NCBI GenBank assembly: GCA_012267385.1 | Contig: JAAXGW010000030.1 | Coordinates: forward strand, 36,846 to 100,845 | Length of the DNA: 64,000 nucleotides | Reading direction: 5' to 3' | DNA from: OMG group bacterium | GTDB lineage: Bacteria > Pseudomonadota > Gammaproteobacteria > Pseudomonadales > Azotimanducaceae | Shown here: piece after piece, positions 1 through 9,434 of the stretch | Layout: each line of letters starts with the position of its first letter | Position numbering within the stretch: position 1 is the first letter of the stretch | Notes under the pieces: model-generated | Databases searched by the model: none | The model's input: only the letters and a program-made list of their open reading frames with translations | What the model was told of the DNA's origin: nothing | Position numbers and translations under genes: made by a program

Positions 1-66
1 CCCGGCTCAGCCATTGATGCCATGAAAGATGCCGGTTATGATGCCTTCTCCTTTCTGCTGAAATAG
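1..66 (+). CDS. C-terminal end of an unidentified protein (partial)
   Basis: An open frame runs from the first base to a TAG stop at 64-66 and encodes about 21 residues ending in the tail DAFSFLLK. The gene starts outside the window. It is 21 bases upstream of the xthA start on the same strand, so the two may be co-transcribed. The tail is too short to assign a family. Confidence 0.5.
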   Translation, partial: PGSAIDAMKDAGYDAFSFLLK

Positions 67-87
67 AATGGTTAATATCAATTTTCT

Positions 88-867
88 ATGATATTTTCGA
101 CTTGGAACATTAACGGTCTTCGGGCTCGATTCGATCTTGTTAGTCACTGGTTAGACAAACGCAAACCAGATGTCGTTGCTTTACAAGAAACCAAGACCGA
201 AGATGCTTCTTTCCCAGTAGCTCAATTTGAAGCTTTAGGATACCACTGCTATATACATGGCGAACGCGCCTGGAACGGTGTAGCTCTACTGTCGCGGCAG
301 AAAATGGAAGTACTTACCACCGGACTTCCTGGCGAAGCAGACACAGGGGCGCGGCTAATCACCGCGAAAATAGATGACTTTACCATGACGTCTGTGTATT
401 GTCCCAACGGAAAGAATCCTGAACACAAAGATTTTGCTGCAAAACTCACTTGGTTTGATTCATTGGGAAAGTATTGGCAGGAGCTTACGCAAGACTACGA
501 TACCTCGGTGATCGGTGGAGACTTCAATATCGTCCCTAGCGCCAGAGACTCTTGGCGAGGACAAGAAGGTGATGGAGAGATGTTTCACACGGTTGCGGAA
601 AGAGAGAAACTCTGGGCGTTCGTAGCGCAGGACGTACACGATTTATATCGCGAACTAAATGCTGGGACAAAGGAGTTCACTTGGTGGGACTATCGAGGTG
701 GCTCTTGGGAAAAAGGAGAGGGCTTACGGATCGACATGATTTATGGAACTCCTAAAGTGCGCGCGTTGACAGAGAGAGTAGTTATCGATAAGGATTATCG
801 AGATCGAATTGACGATTTAACACCATCAGATCACGTACCGGTTTATGTCGAATTGAAGAGTCTCTGA
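88..867 (+). CDS. xthA: Exodeoxyribonuclease III (AP endonuclease, ExoIII family)
   Basis: This is a 259-residue, Mg-dependent exonuclease/AP endonuclease of base excision repair, acting in the cytoplasm. The ExoIII catalytic set is visible: N7 in the WNING motif, E34 in LQETK, D144/N146 in GGDFNIVP, D216 in LRIDMIY and the D248-H249 pair in PSDHVPV. The length is normal for the family (E. coli protein 268). The alternative, the RNA-chaperone-like paralogue Crc, is unlikely because Crc has lost these catalytic residues. The ATG at 88 is the first start giving the canonical N-terminus; an ATG at 69 is closed by a stop after seven codons. It probably shares transcription with the gene ending at 66. 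Confidence 0.93.
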   Translation: MIFSTWNINGLRARFDLVSHWLDKRKPDVVALQETKTEDASFPVAQFEALGYHCYIHGERAWNGVALLSRQKMEVLTTGLPGEADTGARLITAKIDDFTMTSVYCPNGKNPEHKDFAAKLTWFDSLGKYWQELTQDYDTSVIGGDFNIVPSARDSWRGQEGDGEMFHTVAEREKLWAFVAQDVHDLYRELNAGTKEFTWWDYRGGSWEKGEGLRIDMIYGTPKVRALTERVVIDKDYRDRIDDLTPSDHVPVYVELKSL

Positions 868-912
868 CTCTTAGATCGTAGAGTCTAACAAACATAACGT
901 TTTTTTTAGTTA

Positions 913-3900
913 GTGAACGAAGTAGATCAACAAGTGCGCGCGCGTCGTCGCGCAAAACATCGAAGACGACCTCGGCGCCGAGAGCCGCGACCACCCTCTG
1001 AGAGTAAGTTCGGTCGCACTTGGTGGGGTAAACTTTGGCTTAACTCATTTATTGGAATTGACTTCCAAAACAGAATTCCACGAGGTCGGTTGTACGCGAA
1101 TCCTACTCGAGTTCGGTCTTTAGAAATTAAGGGAACCACAGTGACCGCTCCTGTGAAAGGGCGCAGGAAGCATCCATATAGGGTCAAAGTTTCACTACGC
1201 CCATTTTCGAAATCTGAACGTTCCCAGATATTGAAAGCAGTGAGTAGTAATCCATTTGTGTTGGGTGAATTGCTGAATGGTCAGTTACCTGCAGATATTC
1301 ACGAACTAGCTAACGAACGTGGCATTAATCTCCTACCAAAGGATTGGAAATCGCTGAACGGCACCTGCAGTTGTCCTGATTGGGCGGTTCCCTGTAAACA
1401 TCTTGCTGCTGTTATCTATCTACTAGCAAACGAGATCGACAAGAATCCCTTCCTGATCTTTCGATTACACGGCATGGACTTGCTCGCTGAAGTGAAAAAG
1501 CGTTCTCATGTCGATCATGAGAAGCCCGACACGACCGAAGCGGTTGAATCACAGCTCACTAGTGAAACTTCATCGGTACCGAGAAAGTCTCCCTTACCTT
1601 TGCTGGATCTCGATCTCTCTGCAATTCCAGATTTGGGTGAGAGACTGTTTACTCTGTTACAAGATCGACCACTATTCCACGAAAACGATTTTCGCGAGAT
1701 ACTGAAGACTCAATATGCTCGTACCAGTTTACGAGTAGCTCGATTAGAACCCGGTTTACGGGATGACGCAATTGATGTCAGGGATTACTTGGGAAATACG
1801 ATCTTCATCGATGATTTTGGTTCGTTTGTCAGCTCTGTCGATGCCTCGGGGGAAGTGATACACAAATGGCAACATGATTGGATTGAAGATCTCTTTCGCT
1901 TACGCACCCATGGGTTGAAATCTGTAAACGAAGGGGACGCACATGCAGTCTTCTGGTATGTGGTGTTTCGTGTAGCACTGAAACTATTAACACAACAAGC
2001 GTTCGTTCCGCGTATGGTCGCATATCCCAATGGGGAGTCTACCATTCATTGGGGGGCTGCGACAATAGATGGCGCGATCACCGAGATCCTAACCCAACTT
2101 TATGAGCTCTGTCCCGAAGACATGTTGCGGCACGACTCGACCGAAAACGATGGATTTCTTGAACCCAAGCAACAGGTTGATGGCATACTAAATCTGTTGT
2201 TGACTCACTTCATTAGTTTGGCTTTCCACTTCGCTCCCCCAGAAGACCATGACGACACAGTGCAAATGTGGTTCTTCACTGGATCCCGACGCAAGTTCAA
2301 GTGGTTCGGATACCGAGATACTCCGCAGGTGGTCCAACGTTGGCTGAACTGCCTAAGCTTTCGTGATCGATCCCATCGTGTCTTGATGTTCATTCAGGAA
2401 ATTTTGCCGTCGGATCGAAAACCCGAACTACTCTCTTTATCGCGCGAAGGCCTACAAATTTCTACGGATCTCCTACTGGGCGTTACTTTCAAAGTCGAAC
2501 GTGACACGAGAGTTTATTCGCTCGCTGAAATCGGGGCGGAAGCAACGAGCATTCCAGATGGTCCACTCATTCTCAGTGATCTTGCCTTTCTTAGTACTTA
2601 CTTTCCGGACCTGAGAGACCTGCTACAAAGTTCAGCCCGCGGCAATGAAGATCTCCGTTCGTATTCCTTTGGGGAGTTCACGCCGATATTGCTCCAAGTG
2701 TTACCCGTACTCAGGCTTCTTGGAGTCCATCTAATCCTGCCGAAGAGTCTTGATCGACTCCTACGACCGAAGGTGTCAGTCCGAGTTTCCCGGAAATCAA
2801 AACAGGAAGTGAAGAGTTATTTACAACTGAACGACATCGTTGCGTTCGACTGGCAGGTCGCATTGGGTGAAACCAAAGTGTCCCAAGAAGACTTTTTGCG
2901 GTTAGTAGAAGCTGCTCAAGGACTTGTTCACATAAACGGAGAGTATGTATTTATCGATTCGGATGAAGCGGAAGATCTTGCAACGAGACTAGACGAACTG
3001 CCGAACTCGATGTCGTCGATGGATATTCTTCGAGCCGGGCTAGCTGAGGAATTTGATGAGGCTGACGTTGAAGTGGATGAGTCATTTAATGAACTGTTAA
3101 CCTCAATCATGCAAGTCGAACCGGTGGAGATTCCCAAAGAACTGTGTGGTACGCTGAGACCTTACCAACGTGTCGGTTTTCAGTGGCTCGTAAAGAACAC
3201 CACATTCGGGTTTGGGTCATTACTCGCCGATGACATGGGACTAGGTAAAACCATTCAGGTAATCTCTTTTCTCTTACATCAAAAAGCGAAAGGAGAGCTG
3301 AACGAATCTGGCGCACTCGTGGTCGCGCCCACTTCGGTGCTTACGAATTGGCGCAAAGAGATTGAGAGGTTTGCACCGTCCCTCAGTGTCAAGGTCTATC
3401 ACGGCACGGCACGTGAGGCGACCCAACTACAGAGCGACGTAATCCTTACTAGCTACGGGGTAATTAGAAGTGATGTGGATGAGTTGAAAGAGACCCTCTT
3501 TCCCACTCTAGTCATCGATGAAGCTCAGAACATTAAGAATCCGGATGCACAACAGACCAAGGCTATAAAACAAATACATGCCTCGTCCAAAATTGCTTTG
3601 AGCGGGACTCCGGTCGAAAATCGTCTGCTGGACTATTGGAGTATTTTTGACTTCGCGATGCCGCGTTATCTCGGTTCGAGAAAAAAGTTTACAGACTCAT
3701 TTGCGAGACCTATCGAGTTAGATCGAAGTCAAGAGACGTTGGAATCCTTCCGCAAAATCACTGCGCCGTTCATATTGCGTCGAGCTAAAAGCGACAAGTC
3801 CATTATCAGTGACTTACCAGACAAGATTGAATCCAATAGATTCTGTTCGCTAACCTCCGAACAAGCGACACTGTATCAGAAGACCGTTGATGATACGATG

Positions 3901-4551
3901 CACAAAATCGACCAAGCGGAGTCAAAAATCAAGCGCAACGCTAGTGTGTTGAATCTGATGTTGCGTTTAAAACAGATCTGCAATTCGCCGAGTCACTTTT
4001 TAAAGCGGGATTACATTTCAACAGAAGAATCTGGCAAACTGTCTTTGTTTGTCGATATTCTCGGAGAAGCTTTAGACGCTGACGAGAAGGTGCTCGTGTT
4101 CACTCAGTTTGCTAAGATGGGGGAGCAACTGGTGACTTGTGTCGAAGCTGAATTTGGGTTCGAACCAGCATTCTTGCATGGTGGCGTGTCTCGAACGATG
4201 CGCGATAAAATGATCGATTCTTTTCAGAACGACAGTAAGTCGCGCGCAATGATTCTTTCACTGAAGGCTGGAGGAACCGGAGTGAATCTGACTGCTGCCA
4301 ATCAAGTAGTACATTACGACCTTTGGTGGAACCCTGCGGTCGAAAACCAAGCAACGGATAGGGCGTTCCGGATTGGTCAGACCAAGAACGTATTGGTGCA
4401 CCGATTGATAACTGAAAACACCTTTGAAGAGAAAATTAACGATATGATCGTGGATAAAAAGGCACTAGCCGAGATGACGGTCGCGGACGGCGAAATTTCG
4501 ATCACCGAGTTGTCCACAGAAGAGATTCGAGAGATCGTGGAACTTCGATGA
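913..4551 (+). CDS. SWIM zinc-finger SNF2/RapA-type helicase
   Basis: This 1212-residue protein is a superfamily 2 DNA translocase. It starts at GTG 913 with a very basic stretch (roughly residues 9-26, rich in Arg), likely a nucleic acid contact. A SWIM zinc finger follows (C152-x-C154-x6-C161-x-H163). The long middle region is the poorly conserved part of bacterial SNF2 proteins. The ATPase core is C-terminal: Walker A DDMGLGKT at 773-780, motif II DEAQ at 869-872, motif III SGTPVENRL, and the helicase C lobe ending in the motif VI stretch ATDRAFRIGQ. SWIM plus SNF2 is a known bacterial architecture with unclear cellular role, probably chromatin or transcription-complex remodelling. Its stop overlaps the next start as ATGA, so the ankyrin gene is probably translationally coupled. 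Confidence 0.88.
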   Translation: MNEVDQQVRARRRAKHRRRPRRREPRPPSESKFGRTWWGKLWLNSFIGIDFQNRIPRGRLYANPTRVRSLEIKGTTVTAPVKGRRKHPYRVKVSLRPFSKSERSQILKAVSSNPFVLGELLNGQLPADIHELANERGINLLPKDWKSLNGTCSCPDWAVPCKHLAAVIYLLANEIDKNPFLIFRLHGMDLLAEVKKRSHVDHEKPDTTEAVESQLTSETSSVPRKSPLPLLDLDLSAIPDLGERLFTLLQDRPLFHENDFREILKTQYARTSLRVARLEPGLRDDAIDVRDYLGNTIFIDDFGSFVSSVDASGEVIHKWQHDWIEDLFRLRTHGLKSVNEGDAHAVFWYVVFRVALKLLTQQAFVPRMVAYPNGESTIHWGAATIDGAITEILTQLYELCPEDMLRHDSTENDGFLEPKQQVDGILNLLLTHFISLAFHFAPPEDHDDTVQMWFFTGSRRKFKWFGYRDTPQVVQRWLNCLSFRDRSHRVLMFIQEILPSDRKPELLSLSREGLQISTDLLLGVTFKVERDTRVYSLAEIGAEATSIPDGPLILSDLAFLSTYFPDLRDLLQSSARGNEDLRSYSFGEFTPILLQVLPVLRLLGVHLILPKSLDRLLRPKVSVRVSRKSKQEVKSYLQLNDIVAFDWQVALGETKVSQEDFLRLVEAAQGLVHINGEYVFIDSDEAEDLATRLDELPNSMSSMDILRAGLAEEFDEADVEVDESFNELLTSIMQVEPVEIPKELCGTLRPYQRVGFQWLVKNTTFGFGSLLADDMGLGKTIQVISFLLHQKAKGELNESGALVVAPTSVLTNWRKEIERFAPSLSVKVYHGTAREATQLQSDVILTSYGVIRSDVDELKETLFPTLVIDEAQNIKNPDAQQTKAIKQIHASSKIALSGTPVENRLLDYWSIFDFAMPRYLGSRKKFTDSFARPIELDRSQETLESFRKITAPFILRRAKSDKSIISDLPDKIESNRFCSLTSEQATLYQKTVDDTMHKIDQAESKIKRNASVLNLMLRLKQICNSPSHFLKRDYISTEESGKLSLFVDILGEALDADEKVLVFTQFAKMGEQLVTCVEAEFGFEPAFLHGGVSRTMRDKMIDSFQNDSKSRAMILSLKAGGTGVNLTAANQVVHYDLWWNPAVENQATDRAFRIGQTKNVLVHRLITENTFEEKINDMIVDKKALAEMTVADGEISITELSTEEIREIVELR

Positions 4552-5546
4552 ACAAGTCTTGGTTAGAGTACTCTCTTCGCACATCAGTGTTTTTCATAGG
4601 ACTGAGTATGTTGTCTTGTGCACACTTGGAAGTGGAGTATGAAAACATGTGGGATGCGATCGTGGCAGCTGATCTCGGAGCGATTAAGAAATTCTTAAAC
4701 GAAGGTGGCGACCCAAACTCAGGTCGAGAGTCAGACAATCGGTTACCGCTCATGCATGCGACGTTGCACGATAAAGCGAATGTTGTCGAGTTGCTGATCG
4801 ACAACGGAGCAGATGTAAACGGTAGCGATGTCGTTGGAAACTCGTGCTTGATGACCGCCGCGTTTCTCGGAGCTGTCGACTCCGTGCAAGCACTTATATC
4901 GGGTGGCGCCAACTTGTTTCATCGAAATGTAATCGGTGAAGACGTGATCGATGCTGTAGGTATAAACTGGCGGATGACAAACTACTACGCAAATGAAATT
5001 TATCAATTAGGGGTTACCCGAGAGGCTGTTGAAGCTGGTCGCGACAGGGTGCGACCCATTCTGCAGGAAGCACGGGAACAAGCTGCTGAGCAAGACATCT
5101 GGGTTGCGTTAGCTTTGGATCGCTTGGACTTGGTCAAAAGCCATTTAACCGGAGTCGACGATATAGCCACCATTGTTACCACAGAGGGTAGTCCCATTCT
5201 TGTCGCAGCGTCTGCTCTCGGACAGGTGGAGACTGTGAAATATCTCTTGCAAGCGGGTGCTGATATTGAGTCTCGTGACGCTCTTGGCTCAACATCACTT
5301 TTTGTAGCTGCATTGTTCGGGCACGAAGATACCGCGAAAGTTCTATTAGAGAATGACGCCGATGTTTCGACAGTCAACTTTCAAGGTACTGACCTGAACG
5401 GTGCTCTTCAACTAGACTGGGACTTAACCAAGGGAATAGCCACATTGATTGGATTGTCACTAGAGGAAGAAAAGCTTAAGAACGCAAGGGCGAGAGTCAA
5501 AGAAATGATAAAGGCTCGGCAGGACGTACAAAACAGTGCCGACTAA
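4548..5546 (+). CDS. Ankyrin-repeat lipoprotein
   Basis: The 332-residue product begins with a signal sequence and a plausible lipobox ending at Cys24 (SMLSC), so it is probably a lipid-anchored envelope protein, although the lipobox is not ideal. The body has at least two blocks of ankyrin repeats, around residues 40-130 and 205-265, recognisable by units like LLIDNGADVNGSD and YLLQAGADIESRD. Ankyrin repeats bind proteins, so this is a binding or inhibitor module, not an enzyme. It overlaps the SNF2 gene by four bases. That coupling to a cytoplasmic helicase is odd for an exported protein, so either the signal is a false reading or the pairing is only transcriptional. Confidence 0.75.
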   Translation: MNKSWLEYSLRTSVFFIGLSMLSCAHLEVEYENMWDAIVAADLGAIKKFLNEGGDPNSGRESDNRLPLMHATLHDKANVVELLIDNGADVNGSDVVGNSCLMTAAFLGAVDSVQALISGGANLFHRNVIGEDVIDAVGINWRMTNYYANEIYQLGVTREAVEAGRDRVRPILQEAREQAAEQDIWVALALDRLDLVKSHLTGVDDIATIVTTEGSPILVAASALGQVETVKYLLQAGADIESRDALGSTSLFVAALFGHEDTAKVLLENDADVSTVNFQGTDLNGALQLDWDLTKGIATLIGLSLEEEKLKNARARVKEMIKARQDVQNSAD

Positions 5547-5597
5547 AAGAAGCAAGAATAGACTTGTCGCGTTAAGCGTCTTCGATCGGCGATAGCC

Positions 5598-6551
5598 ATG
5601 GACCTCTGGCTCAGCGTTATTGTTATTGTTTTAGTAGCAATAGTCGCCATTGGAGTAATCGTTGTACTCAAGCGAGAATCCAGGCAACTAGCCGATAGAC
5701 TACACGAACTCGAACAAACCCAGACTCGCACTCTTGACGAGCGGTTTTCGGGAAATTTGCACCAAACAGTCTCCCATCTACAAGGAGTACAACAGTCCCT
5801 TGGACAAATACTTGAGTCGCAACGTAGTATTCAAGATCTTTCGCAAGGCTTGCAAACGTTGAACGACCTCATGACCAACAAGCAAGCGCGTGGCCATGTA
5901 GGCGAGACTCAATTGAAAGATATAGTCAAAGACGCGTTACCAGCTGATTTCTATGATTTTCAAGTAACCTTGGAGAACACTATACGCGAGTCTTCTACAA
6001 GAGTGGACTGTTTGTTGAAGATGCCCGAACCCTCTGGACACTTAGCAGTAGATTCGAAATTTCCATTAGAGAGTTTCATTGCCTATCGGCAAGCAACCGA
6101 TGAGACTAGTCAGAAACAAGCTAAAAAAGAATTGTTAGCGAGTCTGCGACGACATCTTCGGGACATAAGCGAGAAGTACATTATTGAGGGGACGACCGCA
6201 GACTGTGCTCTAATGTTTTTGCCGTCGGAAGCGGTTTATTCCATGATCCACGCGGAGCTTCCAGAGATTGTACAGGAGTCGCAAAAATATCGCGTGTACA
6301 TCGTGAGCCCTTCGACTATGATGGCGACAGTAGTGACCCTGCGTTCAATCTTTAGGGATGTCGATATTCGCAAACGGGCTGATGACATTCGTACACGGCT
6401 GGGCGTTATTGCGGACGACGTGAATCGATTCAACGAACGTCTCACGAAACTTGGTCAACACTTTGACCAAACTCAGAGAGACCTTACTGATTTGAATACA
6501 TCTGGGAAGAAAATAGTAGCCTCGATCACGAAGGTACAAGACTTGGGTTAG
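5598..6551 (+). CDS. rmuC: RmuC family DNA recombination protein
   Basis: The 317-residue protein has an N-terminal membrane helix (residues 4-24), a short coiled-coil region rich in Gln and Leu (25-90), and the RmuC domain with the characteristic DSKFPLESF stretch at 152-160 and the later MFLPSEAVYS motif. RmuC limits inversions at short inverted repeats in E. coli and resembles a nuclease fold tethered to the inner membrane. It is clearly shorter than the E. coli protein (475 residues), mostly in the coiled-coil and C-terminal tail. It lies 51 bases after the ankyrin gene on the same strand. Confidence 0.88.
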   Translation: MDLWLSVIVIVLVAIVAIGVIVVLKRESRQLADRLHELEQTQTRTLDERFSGNLHQTVSHLQGVQQSLGQILESQRSIQDLSQGLQTLNDLMTNKQARGHVGETQLKDIVKDALPADFYDFQVTLENTIRESSTRVDCLLKMPEPSGHLAVDSKFPLESFIAYRQATDETSQKQAKKELLASLRRHLRDISEKYIIEGTTADCALMFLPSEAVYSMIHAELPEIVQESQKYRVYIVSPSTMMATVVTLRSIFRDVDIRKRADDIRTRLGVIADDVNRFNERLTKLGQHFDQTQRDLTDLNTSGKKIVASITKVQDLG

Positions 6552-6676
6552 CACAATCCAACGGCAAGCACTAGGTGTCCGAAAGCGACACAGTCGGCAT
6601 AAGAACATGGTAATCCCGTGACTAACTACAATCACGTCTCGAATACACACATCAAACAGTACTTCTTACTAACCTC

Positions 6677-8095
6677 ATGACTGCGAAGACCATGGAAGAA
6701 CTCACGAGTTTGTGTAAACGTCGTGGGTTTATTTTCCAATCAAGCGAGCTTTATGGCGGCCTTCAAGGAATTTATGACTATGGCCCTCTAGGTGTTGAAC
6801 TCAAAAACAATTTCAAGACCGCATGGTGGCAGTCAATGGTTTATGAACGCGATGATGTCGAGGGCATTGACGCGTCAATCTTGACTCACCAAAAAGTACT
6901 TCAATATTCGGGTCACGAGGCGACTTTTACAGATCCACTCGTCGATTGTAAAGTTTGTAAACGACGCAGTCGGTTCGACTCTCTGTCTTCCGATAAGTGT
7001 CCCCATTGTGGATCCACGGAACTCACAGAACCCAGACCATTCAATCTTATGTTTAAGACTAATGTAGGACCCGTGGAAGACTCAAATAGTTTTGCGTATC
7101 TCCGTCCTGAGACCGCTCAGCATATCTTCGCCAATTTCAAGAACATCATTGATGCCACGGCGCGCACTGTACCTTTCGGTATCGCACAAATGGGAAAAGC
7201 GTTTCGCAACGAGATTACCCCACGAAACTTCATTTTTCGAGTACGTGAACTTGAAATCATGGAACTGGAGTACTTTGTACAGCCGGGGACTGATGAGGAC
7301 TGGCATCGTCGATGGGTCGAGGAAAGACTAAACTGGTGGGAGGCACAAGGAGTCGCGCGGGATCGATTGTCTCTCTACGAAGTACCGGAATCGGAATTGT
7401 CGCACTATTCAAAGGCAACGATAGACCTCATGTACCCGTTCCCACATGGCGTGGAAGAGCTCGAGGGTATTGCGAACCGAACCGACTTTGACTTAGGTTC
7501 TCATACAAAACAACAAAGTGAGCTCAACATTCAAGCCAAAGTGGAAGACAATCCAGACTCGACCACCCGTTTAGCCTTGCACGATCGAAACAACAACAGT
7601 TGGTTTGTACCTTACGTAATAGAACCGTCCGCGGGTGTTGACAGAGGGATTCTCGCAGTCCTGAACGAAGCCTACGAAATTGAACAGCTAGACAATGGTT
7701 CTGAGCGAACAGTTCTGAGACTACGACCACACTTATCACCGATCAAAGTAGCGGTGATACCTTTGAAGAAAAATCACGACGGTATCGTGGAGCAGGCTCG
7801 CAATATCGTACGACAACTACAGAAGCTAAAACTGGGGCGGATGTTCTTTGAAAACACTGGAAACATTGGAAAGAGTTATCGCAAACATGATGAAGCAGGT
7901 ACTCCTCTTTGCGTGACCGTGGATTTTGAAACCTTGGAAGACAGTACGGTTACAGTTAGGGACCGAGACACCATGCAGCAGCAGCGTGTAGCCATAGCGG
8001 AATTAGGTTCGTTCGTAACCGATGTTGTTCTCACCGGCAGTTCGTTAGCGGCCGAAGGACCTGTTCAGTCGCGCCTGTACCATGAGGACCGGTAA
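6677..8095 (+). CDS. glyS: Glycyl-tRNA synthetase, alpha2 (single-chain) type
   Basis: This 472-residue class II synthetase charges tRNA-Gly. A zinc-binding insert is visible (C91-x2-C94 and C108-x2-C111). Motif 2 is the [17 protein letters not shown] region and motif 3 lies in [16 protein letters not shown]. The C-terminal anticodon-binding domain begins near [12 protein letters not shown]. This is the homodimeric type used by archaea, eukaryotes and a minority of bacteria. Most Gammaproteobacteria use the unrelated alpha2beta2 GlyQ/GlyS pair, so this suggests replacement by transfer or an early-branching lineage. A gap of 125 bases separates it from rmuC and could hold its own promoter. Confidence 0.93.
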   Translation: MTAKTMEELTSLCKRRGFIFQSSELYGGLQGIYDYGPLGVELKNNFKTAWWQSMVYERDDVEGIDASILTHQKVLQYSGHEATFTDPLVDCKVCKRRSRFDSLSSDKCPHCGSTELTEPRPFNLMFKTNVGPVEDSNSFAYLRPETAQHIFANFKNIIDATARTVPFGIAQMGKAFRNEITPRNFIFRVRELEIMELEYFVQPGTDEDWHRRWVEERLNWWEAQGVARDRLSLYEVPESELSHYSKATIDLMYPFPHGVEELEGIANRTDFDLGSHTKQQSELNIQAKVEDNPDSTTRLALHDRNNNSWFVPYVIEPSAGVDRGILAVLNEAYEIEQLDNGSERTVLRLRPHLSPIKVAVIPLKKNHDGIVEQARNIVRQLQKLKLGRMFFENTGNIGKSYRKHDEAGTPLCVTVDFETLEDSTVTVRDRDTMQQQRVAIAELGSFVTDVVLTGSSLAAEGPVQSRLYHEDR

Positions 8096-8116
8096 TTCCA
8101 CGAAGCTGTATTGCTC

Positions 8117-9346
8117 TTAAATCTCTGCAAACGGTAAGAATCCAACTCCTTCGCCGAGTGGTGTATTTACATTGCCCGGATGCACCACATAACCCTCCGA
8201 TGTCACTTTCGGTAGATCCTGTTGAAACTTTGTGATGCTAGAAGTCATGGCACGGCGGGGCGTGGAGGACAACTTAACTTCGATTGGTATTAAACGGTCC
8301 CCGGTATCTACGATGAAGTCAACCTCAGCGCCCGCGGTAGTTCGCCAGAAATACACACTCGGCCTGTCCCCTCGGTGTGAATAAGTTTTTACTAATTCCG
8401 AGAGGACGGCCGTTTCCAAAATAGCTCCCCCCATGGGTCCAGCAAGTGCATGTTCCGGGTCTTTCAATCCAGTCAAGTGACAGAGCGTACCTACATCCGT
8501 GAAGTAGATCTTTGGAGTCTTCACGAGTCGCTTCCCAACGTTAGCATGGTAAGGACGTAGGATAGTGACTTGATAGCTTGCTTCGAGTACAGAAACCCAG
8601 GCTTTTATTGAATTCACAGCGACTCCTAGGTCACGAGCGATGCTAGTCAAATTCAATAGTTGACCACTTCGTGCGGCGAGGGTACGAAGAAATATCTGAA
8701 ATTGTGTTAGGTCACCAATCTGTCTCAAAGTACGAACGTCGCGTTCTAAATAGGTTTGGATGTAACTCGAATGCCAAAGTGCGAGGTCTCGATCAGGGTG
8801 TGCAGTAAGTTCAGGATATCCTCCTCTCAGTAAATCTTTCCACAAAGTGCTTGGGTAGTACCTGGTTTGAGAGGAGTCTCTAGCCGAGTCATTTTGTTCC
8901 CAGCGGAGCGGGCGATTTGGTTCGCCCGCGATCTCTCGACGCGATAATGGTAATAGGCTAAGAACAGCTACACGTCCAGCCAACGACTCGGAAACTCGGT
9001 CTGACAGTAGGATGTTTTGGGAACCGGAGAGCAGGTACTGTCCTACTGCGTTTCGATTGTTGTCTATGAGTTCCTTGATATAGGAGAGAAGTGTTGGAAC
9101 TTGTTGAATTTCATCAAGAATGACGGGTGCTGGATGTGTTGCAAGAAATCCTCGTGGATCTTCGATTGCAAATGTTCGAACGTCAGGAAGTTCGAGTGAA
9201 ACGTATCGATATTCGTTACCGAAGACATGTTTTAAAACTGTTGTTTTCCCTGATTGACGGGGACCAGTGAGGACTACTGCGGGAAATTCAGTCGCAGCTT
9301 TTGTCAAAACCGACTCGAGAGATCGAGCTATGTATTGGTTTGCCAT
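8117..9346 (-). CDS. AAA ATPase with DUF4143 and nuclease-like C-terminus
   Basis: This 409-residue protein belongs to the large AAA_14/DUF4143 family that spreads in variable regions. The P-loop is GPRQSGKTT at 28-36 and Walker B is VILDE at 75-79. The middle (about 190-345) is the DUF4143 part with a winged-helix-like segment. The C-terminal EVDFIVD...IPIEVKLSS resembles the PD-(D/E)xK nuclease fold. The biological role of the family is not settled; some members are suspected of defence or toxin-antitoxin functions. The gene faces glyS tail to tail, and a 16-bp-arm palindrome begins three bases upstream of its start codon, suggesting self-repression. Confidence 0.85.
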   Translation of the reverse strand: MANQYIARSLESVLTKAATEFPAVVLTGPRQSGKTTVLKHVFGNEYRYVSLELPDVRTFAIEDPRGFLATHPAPVILDEIQQVPTLLSYIKELIDNNRNAVGQYLLSGSQNILLSDRVSESLAGRVAVLSLLPLSRREIAGEPNRPLRWEQNDSARDSSQTRYYPSTLWKDLLRGGYPELTAHPDRDLALWHSSYIQTYLERDVRTLRQIGDLTQFQIFLRTLAARSGQLLNLTSIARDLGVAVNSIKAWVSVLEASYQVTILRPYHANVGKRLVKTPKIYFTDVGTLCHLTGLKDPEHALAGPMGGAILETAVLSELVKTYSHRGDRPSVYFWRTTAGAEVDFIVDTGDRLIPIEVKLSSTPRRAMTSSITKFQQDLPKVTSEGYVVHPGNVNTPLGEGVGFLPFAEI

Positions 9347-9348
9347 AT

Positions 9349-9383
9349 GTGGATATTATGCATTAGGAATGCATAATATCCAC
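9349..9383. promoter_or_regulatory. Perfect inverted repeat at the start of the DUF4143 ATPase gene
   Basis: Two 16-base arms (9349-9364 and 9368-9383) pair perfectly around the 3-base spacer AGG. The left arm reads GTGGATATTATGCATT. The repeat lies immediately upstream of the ATPase start codon (complement of 9344-9346), where a ribosome site and -10 element would be. It is AT-rich and has no T tract, so an operator for a dimeric regulator fits better than a terminator. Confidence 0.7.
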
Positions 9384-9434
9384 AAGCTAGGCTTTTAATT
9401 TCGAGGATGAAATATATTTGGTCATGCGCCGAGG

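Noticed and set aside
88..867. Crc-like protein instead of exonuclease III
   Set aside because: All ExoIII catalytic residues are present, which Crc lacks.
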